A stretch of DNA of 64,000 nt, from positions 62,001-126,000 of the forward strand of contig CAWACP010000012.1 in the NCBI GenBank assembly GCA_963780655.1, written 5' to 3'. Positions 27,575 to 37,307 of the stretch are shown piece by piece. Under the pieces are notes generated by a model, which was given only the letters and a program-made list of their open reading frames with translations, was not told the DNA's origin and ran no database searches. The DNA is from CAWACP01 sp963780655 (GTDB lineage Bacteria; Acidobacteriota; Terriglobia; Bryobacterales; Bryobacteraceae). Positions within the stretch are counted from its first letter, which is position 1. Every line of letters begins with the position of its first letter. Position numbers and translations under genes: made by a program.

Positions 27575-28069
27575 ATGCATCGTGATGAGGTAAGCGTTGT
27601 CAAGGCGCGCATCCTGACTACGTTCCAAAGGAACCGCCGGGAGGAAACCCGACAGAGCACTGTCGCCGTGGTGGAAGCGGCAATCGCCTCGATCGGAAGA
27701 CAACCCCCCATGCCGCCAACCCTCCGCGGACGGGCAGGCGCGCGGCTGATCGCTATACTCCGCAGGGCTCTGGCCTGGTACACCGCGTCTGTGCAGAATG
27801 CATTCCAGGCGGTTTCTTCATCGCTTGCTGAGGAACACAAGCGTGTGAGCGCGGCAATCGAAGAGGCCGTGGAACCGTCGCGACACGCATCCGCCGCGGT
27901 ACCGGACCTGACGCCCGCCGCCGAGGCCAGGGTTGCCGCCCTTGAACGCGCCCTGGCCGACGTACGGCTCGATCTGGCTGCGGTTTCGCAACAACTCTCG
28001 ACGCTGCTGCGGAGACAGGCGACTGGCGACGTCAATGAGTCGGAAAAATCGTCGGATGGCGCAAACTGA
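27575..28069 (+). CDS. Short coiled-coil protein, truncated paralogue of the coiled-coil methyltransferase
   Basis: 164 residues from ATG 27575; the start is uncertain because no good ribosome binding site is visible and the frame is open further upstream. Residues 40-75 (PPTLRGRAGARLIAILRRALAWYTA, then QNAFQAVSSS) match the conserved segment at 65-110 of the 24466-25806 protein. The rest is coiled coil (AARVAALERALADVRLDL). The methyltransferase domain is absent; the gene stops where that domain would begin. It could be a scaffold subunit for the glycosyltransferases downstream, or a remnant. It heads the rightward operon that mirrors the leftward one. Confidence 0.65.
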   Translation: MHRDEVSVVKARILTTFQRNRREETRQSTVAVVEAAIASIGRQPPMPPTLRGRAGARLIAILRRALAWYTASVQNAFQAVSSSLAEEHKRVSAAIEEAVEPSRHASAAVPDLTPAAEARVAALERALADVRLDLAAVSQQLSTLLRRQATGDVNESEKSSDGAN

Positions 28070-28141
28070 CTTGTTCGCGCGCCTTTCACCCCGGGAAACG
28101 CCTGCCCACGCCAGCGTGATTGCGGCTCGAAAAGCCTGAAG

Positions 28142-29185
28142 ATGCGAATTGCTATTACCACCGCGCAGGCGCCCTTCATGAAAGGCGGCGCCGAGATGCA
28201 GGCGGAAGGTCTTCGCGCCGTTCTCGCCAGGGCCGGGCACGAGGCTGATATCGTAACTGTGCCGTTCCGATGGCATCCCCCGCAGGAGCTTCTCAATTCG
28301 ATGCTTGCTTCCAGCCTGTTGGATCTTAACGAAGCGTGCGGCGAAAGGGTAGATCTCATGATTGCGCTGAAGTTCCCGGCGTGGCTGATCGAGCACCGGC
28401 GTAAGGTTCTCTGGATCATTCATCAGCACCGCGACGCCTACGACCTGTGGGGACACGAGCTCGGCGCGCTGCACGGCTTCCCCAACGGAGCCCTCGTCCG
28501 CAGCGCCGTGGAGACCGCTGATCGCGCTGCCCTGGCGGCTGCACGCCGCGTGTTCGCCGAGTCCGGAAACGTGGCCAGGCGGTTGAAGCGCTTTTGCGAT
28601 TTCGAGGCTGCGCCCTTGTACCATCCGCCTCCGGGCGCCGACCGTTTCCGCTGCGAGCCGGCCCAGGATTACTTCTACTGCCCGGGCCGGTTGTCTCCGG
28701 CAAAGCGTCAGCATCTCATTCTGGAAGCTCTCGCCGAAACGAGGAACCCGATTCAGCTCTGTTTCTCCGGCGCGCCCGAGCCGGCCTACGGCCGTCAGCT
28801 TCTGGCAACCGTCAGCCGTCTCAAAATCACCGATCGCGTCCGCTGGCTCGGGCACGTTTCTGAGGAGGAGAAGCTCGCCCTGTATGCTCGTGCGACTGCC
28901 GTCGTTTATCCTCCGCTCGATGAAGACTATGGATACGTGCCACTCGAGTCAATGCTTTCCTCCAAACCGGTGATTACCTGTTCAGATTCGGGAGAGGCGC
29001 TCGAATTCGTGCGAAACGGCGATACCGGCGTTGTCTGTGATCCCGCCCCGGGCAGTTTGGCTGCGGCGCTCGATCTGCTGTGGGAGAATCGCGGCCAGGC
29101 GCAGCAAATGGGGGCGCTGGGGAAACAGCTCTATACCAGCATGAACATCACGTGGGAACTCGTCGTGAAATCACTTCTGGCATGA
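28142..29185 (+). CDS. GT4 family glycosyltransferase (paralogue of 22287-23342)
   Basis: 347 residues. N-terminal loop MRIAITTAQAPFMKGGAEMQAE, then HEADIVTVPFRWHPP, LMIALKFPAW and IIHQHRDAYDLWGHELG, all aligning with the 22287-23342 protein. The donor half has YCPGRLSPAKRQ, LGHVSEEEKLALYARATAVV and DEDYGYVPLESMLSSKPVIT with both donor-site glutamates. The 3' end overlaps the next gene in ATGA. Because the sequences diverge throughout but keep the same neighbours, this is an old duplication of a gene pair rather than a recent copy. Confidence 0.9.
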   Translation: MRIAITTAQAPFMKGGAEMQAEGLRAVLARAGHEADIVTVPFRWHPPQELLNSMLASSLLDLNEACGERVDLMIALKFPAWLIEHRRKVLWIIHQHRDAYDLWGHELGALHGFPNGALVRSAVETADRAALAAARRVFAESGNVARRLKRFCDFEAAPLYHPPPGADRFRCEPAQDYFYCPGRLSPAKRQHLILEALAETRNPIQLCFSGAPEPAYGRQLLATVSRLKITDRVRWLGHVSEEEKLALYARATAVVYPPLDEDYGYVPLESMLSSKPVITCSDSGEALEFVRNGDTGVVCDPAPGSLAAALDLLWENRGQAQQMGALGKQLYTSMNITWELVVKSLLA

Positions 29186-30537
29186 CCATCAACTGGTTTT
29201 CTCCGCTTCCGCCCGCCCGAACCGAAATCGCCCAGTTCACCAGCCGTCTGCTCCCTGCGCTCGCGGAAAGGTTCACCGTCCGCCTCTGGACAAACCAGGA
29301 TGATTATGACCGGGCGCTCGACCGGTGGGCGGAAGTGATCAGGTTCATGCCGGACGCGATCGGCTGGGCCGCGCTCAATCTCTCCGGACCCTGCTTTTAC
29401 AATCTCGGCAATGACTGGCGCTTCCACCGGGCCATTTGGGAGGTTGCCCGGCAACACGCCGGAGTCGTCATCCTGCATGATCCCTGTCTGTTCGAGTTCT
29501 TCCACGATTTGTACGGACAGACCGGTCCGGAAGGAACCTGGACCCGGTTCATGGAGTCTGAATTTGGAGCGCGTGGCAAAGCCGATGCGATCAGGTACGA
29601 GGCGGGTGACCTGGACGTACACGCCATGGTGCGCGATTACTCGTGCACCACCATCCCGCTGGCCTCTGCCATTGCTGCGGTGGTCCACTCCGGTGCTTCC
29701 GCCGAAGATCTGGCAACGGCGGCCCTGTGCCGGGTTGTGGCAGCAGCCTTACCGTGGGAGCCTTCTGGTGATCCGCCAAAGCGAAAGCCCGGTCCGCCCT
29801 GGAGTTTTGTACTTTTCGGACACGCCGCCGGAAATCGATGCGTCGATTCAGTCCTTGCTGCCCTTGCCGGCATGCCTGCCGCGCAGCCGTTCCGCCTCGA
29901 TGTCTACGGAGAAATCGGCAACTATGTTCGACAACTCATGGGAGCGAGTCCGGCGCTGAACGCGATTGTCCATATCCACGGGTTTGTCAGCGAACGAGAA
30001 CTCGACGACGCGCTGCGCGGGGCCCACCTTGCGTTCAATCTCCGGCATCCGACCATGGGCGAGGCCTCCGCAACGCTACTGAGAGCGTGGAATTTCGGCC
30101 TGCCTACCATCGTGTGCCGTAGCGGATGGTATGCGACTCTGCCGGAGGATACTATCCTGCCTGCCAGGCCGGAATCGCTGGTGGAGGATCTCCGTGAGCA
30201 CATTCTGCAGTTGCAGCGCACACCGGACGTGTACTTCGCCGTTGGCGAGAGAGGTTATCGTCACCTGCTCAGGGAACACTCAACCGCTGCATATGCCGAG
30301 GTTCTGGCCGGCCTTGCCAAAACTCTTCCTGAAGCGGGACAGTGTTTTACTCAATTCCTGCTCGGCGACGCGGTGGGACTCCGCATCGCGGGATGGTTGC
30401 CCGAGGTCCTGGCGGAGGATTGCTGTGCGGAAGAGTTTGCGACTAAAATCGTGAACCTGCTGCCAACCCGTGCCGACTCTCGCCGGCAGCTTCATTCCAC
30501 GCCCGATCACGGTTTCGACGCGCGTGATCTGCGCTGA
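29182..30537 (+). CDS. Glycosyltransferase family 4-like protein (paralogue of 21125-22294)
   Basis: 451 residues from ATG 29182, in ATGA overlap with the preceding gene; an earlier in-frame ATG at 29080 lies inside that gene. It begins INWFSPLPPARTEIAQFT, has CFYNLGNDWRFH and VVILHDPCLFEFFHD, then SFVLFGHAAGNR, IHGFVSERELDDALRGAHLAFNLRHPTMGEASATLLRA and FGLPTIV. These motifs follow the order in the 21125-22294 protein. The tail of about 60 residues after the last helix is not in the paralogue. It ends the rightward operon, facing the metallopeptidase gene across about 200 bp. Confidence 0.85.
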   Translation: MTINWFSPLPPARTEIAQFTSRLLPALAERFTVRLWTNQDDYDRALDRWAEVIRFMPDAIGWAALNLSGPCFYNLGNDWRFHRAIWEVARQHAGVVILHDPCLFEFFHDLYGQTGPEGTWTRFMESEFGARGKADAIRYEAGDLDVHAMVRDYSCTTIPLASAIAAVVHSGASAEDLATAALCRVVAAALPWEPSGDPPKRKPGPPWSFVLFGHAAGNRCVDSVLAALAGMPAAQPFRLDVYGEIGNYVRQLMGASPALNAIVHIHGFVSERELDDALRGAHLAFNLRHPTMGEASATLLRAWNFGLPTIVCRSGWYATLPEDTILPARPESLVEDLREHILQLQRTPDVYFAVGERGYRHLLREHSTAAYAEVLAGLAKTLPEAGQCFTQFLLGDAVGLRIAGWLPEVLAEDCCAEEFATKIVNLLPTRADSRRQLHSTPDHGFDARDLR

Positions 30538-30744
30538 GGCGATTCCCGGTGCTCCAGGCTGTCGTAAACCTTGTTCGTCGCGCGTACAGAATATCGCTGT
30601 CGGCGGCAGCCTCGGACCGCTCCGGCGCGTTCAGCGTCTCCAACGCATTCGCGTCGATATCATATCGTGGATCGGCAACCGATGTCGTGACCGCCACTTG
30701 TCCCGCTTCGTTTGAGCGAAAGCCATGCTGGACCTCTCCAAACC

Positions 30745-31971
30745 CTATAACCCCAGCTTCTTATCCAGCTCCGCGGCCACCTGCGGCAACCTTCCCGGAT
30801 CGCGCAGCAGGTTCGGGATGCCGTACGCCGCATACTCGTCATACAGCGCGTCGGCGGCAGCCAGAGCCAGCGCATACGCTGCCTGGGCGTGCGGCGCGTC
30901 CATGTGCGACCAGCTCTTTTCCAGGCCCTCCAGCTTCGGCAGCGCGTGCGATTCGATGAGAGCCTCCACCTGCGACCGCTGGAGTGCGGTCAGCGTGTCG
31001 CCGCTGAGCTTCTGCGCCAGGCCTTCGTGCAGCCACGCGGGCCACCGGCCCAGCGCAGCGAGGCACGCGTGCACAATTTCGTGGGCGAACAGCCGGCGAG
31101 TCGCCGGGCCCATGTCCGACCCTTCCATCAGAGCGATGTGAATGCGGCCATCGTACTGCCCGCCGCTCCACTCGGATGCGCCCGTGGTCTTCAGGTACGC
31201 CTCGCGGCTCTGCACAACCACGGGAATCCGCTCCTCGGCCGGACACCCGAGTGCCGAAGACACGCGCGTGAACTCCTCATCGAGCACCGCTACCATGCGG
31301 CGGGCCGTCTCGGCCGGCACCGAGGCGCCCTCATAACGGAGCTGGAACCGGTATCCGTAGAGCTTGTCTCCGCTGCGGTCTGCCGCGGCCTCCTGCTCCA
31401 ACTGCTTATACGCCGCCTCGAGTTGCGGATCCGGCCTCTGGTCCAGGCTCTGTTTCCAGTAATCGAGCGCGCCGTGCAGGTCATCCTGGCGATATGCGGC
31501 CAGCCCCGCGGCCATCAGCACTGCCGGATCGGGTTTGGAGCCTTTTAGAAAAGGCTGGAGCAGATCGAGCGCCTCCCCCGGATGGTTGGCCCTGAGCAGA
31601 TCGCTGACGCGGCTGAGCAGCGGGTCCGTGCGCCGCAGCTCGATCTTCGTGCCGGCGTTCGGCCCCGGCGCAGCCGCGGTGGACGATGGCGCGGCGTCGC
31701 CGAGCGACCGCCCCGCCTGCCTCTGCCGCTCGAATTCATCCAGCCCGGCCAGGTCTCGCCCGGCAACCCATCCCGATACCTGGTTCCCGTTCACCGTTGC
31801 CGCGACGTTATAGCAGCCCGATCCATCCGCCAGGGCAAAGCGAATCTGCACCTCGGCGCCGGCCGCAAGCCGCGCCAGCACCGGCTCATCCTCACCGCAC
31901 GACTCGCGCAGAATCGTCTGGTCCTGCTTTGCCGTAACCGCGAGGAGCAGCAGGACGAGGGGCGCCAGCAT
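30745..31971 (-). CDS. Exported metallopeptidase-like protein (HExxH, peptidase MA type)
   Basis: 408 residues from ATG 31971. The same frame continues upstream for hundreds of codons, but only as antisense to alaS. Residues 1-15 are a short export signal (MLAPLVLLLLAVTA). Residues 17-75 form an SH3-like part. Residues 115-195 are TPR-like (ADLLRANHPGEALDLLQPFL, AAYRQDDLHGALDYWKQSL). Residues 205-408 are a gluzincin-type domain with HEIVH (H297, E298, H301) and the third ligand in AWLHEGLAQ (E316). This is the peptidase MA/DUF1570 layout. It probably acts in the periplasm or on the cell surface. It is divergent from alaS with only 90 bp between starts. Confidence 0.82.
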   Translation of the reverse strand: MLAPLVLLLLAVTAKQDQTILRESCGEDEPVLARLAAGAEVQIRFALADGSGCYNVAATVNGNQVSGWVAGRDLAGLDEFERQRQAGRSLGDAAPSSTAAAPGPNAGTKIELRRTDPLLSRVSDLLRANHPGEALDLLQPFLKGSKPDPAVLMAAGLAAYRQDDLHGALDYWKQSLDQRPDPQLEAAYKQLEQEAAADRSGDKLYGYRFQLRYEGASVPAETARRMVAVLDEEFTRVSSALGCPAEERIPVVVQSREAYLKTTGASEWSGGQYDGRIHIALMEGSDMGPATRRLFAHEIVHACLAALGRWPAWLHEGLAQKLSGDTLTALQRSQVEALIESHALPKLEGLEKSWSHMDAPHAQAAYALALAAADALYDEYAAYGIPNLLRDPGRLPQVAAELDKKLGL

Positions 31972-32061
31972 GATCCATCGTAGGCCGATTCCCGCGCGCG
32001 CGCCCTCCGTCAAATCCCTGAGATTCGGTTTCCGACGTCCCACATGTGAAAATGGAAATAC

Positions 32062-34657
<2,596 letters not shown>

Positions 34658-34665
<8 letters not shown>

Positions 34666-35662
34666 TGCGCCGTTACCGAGCCGGGTGTCTGACCTCCACG
34701 ATGCAATCATCGTCGGCGCCGGGCCCACCGGGCTTGCCTGCGGCATCGAGCTGAAGCGCCGTGGCCTCGACGCACTCATCTTCGACAAGGGCTGCGTGGT
34801 GAACTCGCTCTATCATTACCCCACCAACATGGTGTTCTTCACCACGCCGGAACTGCTCGAGATCGGCGACATACCCATGACCGCCATCGACCAGAAGCCG
34901 CATCGTACCGAGGCGCTGAAGTACTACCGGCGCGTCGCCGATCATTACAAGCTCGCTATCCATCAGTACGAGCGTGTCGAGAGCATCGACGGCGACGTCC
35001 CCACGTTCTCCGTTCGAACCGACAAGGGCGAGTACACCGCGCGCAGGATCGTGCTCGCCATGGGCTACTACGACCTGCCGAACCGGCTCAACGTGCCCGG
35101 CGAGGATCTCGCGAAGGTTACGCATTACTACAAAGAGCCGCATCCTTATTACGACCACGATGTGCTGGTTGTGGGAGCGAAGAATTCCGCGGCGATCGCC
35201 GCGCTCGAGTTATACCGGACCGGCGCCCGCGTCACTCTGGTGCATCGCGGGCCGGGCATTCACCATCACGTGAAGTACTGGATCAGGCCCGACATCGAGA
35301 ACCGCATCAAGGCGGGCGAGGTGAAAGCGTACTTTCGTTCCTGCGTGAAAGAGATTCTGCCCGAGGCCGTGGTTCTGAGCACGCCCGAGGGCGAAGTGCG
35401 GCTGGAGAACGACTTCGTGCTGGCGCTCATCGGCTACCGTCCCGACCTCGAGTTCATGGAGGCGCTGGGCATCAGCCTCGACGAGAAAACCCAGCGTCCG
35501 CACACCAATCCGGAAACGCTCGAAAGCGCCCGCCGCGGCGTCTATCTGGCAGGCGTCATCGTGGCCGGGATGCATACCAACGAGATCTTTATCGAGAACG
35601 GACGCTTTCACGGCCGCATGATCGCCGACGCCATCGCGGCCGAGCTCGGTGCCCGAGCATAA
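34658..35662 (+). CDS. ypdA: YpdA-family flavin disulfide reductase (putative bacillithiol disulfide reductase)
   Basis: 334 residues from TTG 34658, which has GGAGGG at 34647-34652; GTG 34685 is an alternative with no ribosome site. FAD-binding AIIVGAGPTGLACGIELKRRG opens the protein. YpdA hallmarks follow: FDKGCVVNSLYHYPTNMVFF, LEIGDIP, AMGYYDLPNRLNVPGEDL, the NAD(P)H loop VLVVGAKNSAAIAALELYRTGA and the closing GVIVAGMHTNEIFIENGRFHG. In Firmicutes YpdA reduces bacillithiol disulfide with NADPH. Whether this organism makes bacillithiol cannot be read from the window. It overlaps the end of alaS and faces the slipin gene. Confidence 0.88.
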
Positions 35663-35679
35663 ACGGACGTTTCGGCACC

Positions 35680-35743
35680 GCAGGCGAAAACGCCTGCTCC
35701 ACTGTTGCTGCGCAGGTTCCAGTAGAGCAGGCCTTCGGCCTGC
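35680..35743. terminator. Two hairpins between convergent genes, probable bidirectional terminator/REP
   Basis: Hairpin 1: GCAGGCG-AAAA-CGCCTGC at 35680-35697. Hairpin 2: GCAGGCC-TTC-GGCCTGC at 35727-35743, preceded by AGTAGA. Both have perfect stems. They fill the 86 bp between the convergent ypdA and slipin genes. There is no long T-run, so termination is an inference. The second hairpin belongs to the AGTAGAGCAGG repeat family also seen at 42.33 and 58.8 kb. Confidence 0.6.
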
Positions 35744-35748
35744 AGCCC

Positions 35749-36651
35749 CTACTGCGGCCGGCCCGCCAGAGACGCCGTTCCCAGCAAGCCTCCCAGTCCC
35801 ATGGTCTCCACCGCCGAGGAAGGCACAATCACCATGGAGCCTTTCTCCTTGATCGCCTCGTACAGCATGTTCATCGCGCGCAGGTGCAGCGCCACCGGAT
35901 TATTGATGTAAACGGTCGCGGCCTCCGCGAACTTCGCCGAGATCTCCGTCTCCGCGGTGCCCAGAATAATGCGTGCCTGCCGCTCGCGCTCGGCCTGCGC
36001 CTGCCGCGACATGGCATCTTCCAGCGCCTGGGGAATGTGCACGTCGCGAATCTCCACGCTCTGCACCGTGATGCCCCACGGCGTGGTCTTCTCGTCGAGT
36101 ATCTTCTGCAGTTCCTTGCCGAGCATCTCCCGTTCGGTGATCATCTGCGCCAGATCGTGCCGGCCGATGGATTCCCGCAGCGCCGTCTGCGCGCTCAGCG
36201 TGATGGCCTGTTCGAAATCCGAGACTTCGAGGATGGTCTTCTGGACGTCCCACACCAGCCAGAAGACGATGGCATCGACGTTCACCGGAACCGTGTCCCT
36301 GGTCAGGGCCGATTCCGCCTTCACGTCGGTGACGCGCACGCGCTGGTCGATAAAGGCGGTGATCGAATCCACGATCGGGATGATCATGAAGATCCCCGGC
36401 CCTCGCAGCCCGATGAATTTTCCGAAGCGCAGAACAGCCGCCTTCTGCCACTGCGAAGCCACCTTGATGGCTGAAACAAAGTAGAGGCCAACCAGAATGC
36501 CCGCGATTGCCGGAGCTGGGTTGTCCCACCGGACTGCCGCGGCGACGCCGGCGCCCATGCACACAAAGAACACCAAAAGGCCCACAGGATTGGCGTACTG
36601 CGGTACTTTCACCGCCGCCGGGCCGCGACTCGCCATCATGGAAATCGACAT
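35749..36651 (-). CDS. Slipin, SPFH/Band-7 membrane protein
   Basis: 300 residues from ATG 36651, which has AGGAGG eight bases upstream; GTG 36657 would leave almost no spacing. Two hydrophobic helices lie at about 20-45 and 46-65. They are followed by an SPFH domain with VLRFGKFIGLRGPGIFMIIPIVD, RVTDVKAESALTRDTVPVNVDAIVFW and GRHDLAQMITEREMLGKELQKILDEKT, then an Ala/Glu-rich helix (ISAKFAEAATVYINNPVALHLRAMNMLYEA). This is the bacterial slipin/stomatin layout; such proteins form membrane oligomers and are often tied to envelope stress. No NfeD partner is adjacent. It is co-transcribed with the GntR regulator, whose stop codon overlaps the ribosome site region. Confidence 0.92.
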   Translation of the reverse strand: MSISMMASRGPAAVKVPQYANPVGLLVFFVCMGAGVAAAVRWDNPAPAIAGILVGLYFVSAIKVASQWQKAAVLRFGKFIGLRGPGIFMIIPIVDSITAFIDQRVRVTDVKAESALTRDTVPVNVDAIVFWLVWDVQKTILEVSDFEQAITLSAQTALRESIGRHDLAQMITEREMLGKELQKILDEKTTPWGITVQSVEIRDVHIPQALEDAMSRQAQAERERQARIILGTAETEISAKFAEAATVYINNPVALHLRAMNMLYEAIKEKGSMVIVPSSAVETMGLGGLLGTASLAGRPQ

Positions 36652-36653
36652 AA

Positions 36654-37076
36654 TCACTTCCTCCTTTCCGAGGACATCTCTTTCATTCGCTCCACCATTT
36701 CATCGAGCGTAAAACCTTCCGCGCCGGCGCGCGCCAGCGCTTCGCCCGCAATCTGCGAAAGCCTTCGCTGCCGCTCGCGATCGTCGCGCTGCGGCTTTCT
36801 ATCCATTACGAACGTTCCCGTGCCTTGCTGCGTGCCGATCACTTCGCGGATCTCCAGTTCCCGGTAAGCGCGGATCACCGTGTTCGGGTTCACCGACAGA
36901 TCCACCGCAAGCTGGCGCACAGTGGGCAACTGCTCGCCGGGCTGCAAAGCGCCCGTCGCAATGCCGCCCAGGACCTGATCCATGATCTGGCGGTAAACCG
37001 GTACGCCGCTTCGGCCGTCGAGGCTGAACGAAAAGCCGCTCTTTCCCTGTGCTCGCATTCCGTATCCCGGCTCCAT
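36654..37076 (-). CDS. GntR-family regulator, YtrA type
   Basis: 140 residues from ATG 37076; an ATG at 37058 is also possible and gives a start closer to typical family members. The winged helix occupies residues 18-90: GVPVYRQIMDQVLGGIATGALQPGEQLPTVRQLAVDLSVNPNTVIRAYRELE and GTGTFV. The short helical tail (about 50 residues) is that of the YtrA subgroup, which lacks a large ligand domain. YtrA regulators usually control a linked ABC transporter in response to envelope stress; here the linked gene is a slipin instead. The 20-bp palindrome 37085-37104 directly upstream suggests autoregulation. Confidence 0.92.
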   Translation of the reverse strand: MEPGYGMRAQGKSGFSFSLDGRSGVPVYRQIMDQVLGGIATGALQPGEQLPTVRQLAVDLSVNPNTVIRAYRELEIREVIGTQQGTGTFVMDRKPQRDDRERQRRLSQIAGEALARAGAEGFTLDEMVERMKEMSSERRK

Positions 37077-37080
37077 TCAT

Positions 37081-37109
37081 ATAATGTGCTAGTAAACTAT
37101 AACAGTCAA
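37081..37109 (-). promoter_or_regulatory. Promoter with overlapping palindromic operator for the GntR-slipin operon
   Basis: On the minus strand TTGACT (37109-37104) lies 17 bases before CATTAT (37086-37081), a fair sigma-70 pair. The spacer contains TGTTATAGT-TT-ACTAGCACA (37104-37085), a dyad with seven of nine matching pairs, exactly where a repressor would block RNA polymerase. The -10 is so close to ATG 37076 that the mRNA would be nearly leaderless, which favours ATG 37058 as the used start. Confidence 0.55.
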
Positions 37110-37307
37110 GCAATATTTAAACGAGCGTCGTGGTGTTCACTGACGCACACACGAATTTCGCATTCGGACATGAAACGGAACGCCGCAGTCACCAGGCCGG
37201 ACCTGCGAAGTGGAACATTTTCAACGGAACAGCTCGTCTCGCGTGCTCTTTTGGCTGTATGGTTTCAGACGTGCGACTGCCGTCAGGCGCAGAGGAGGAG
37301 ATGCGAC

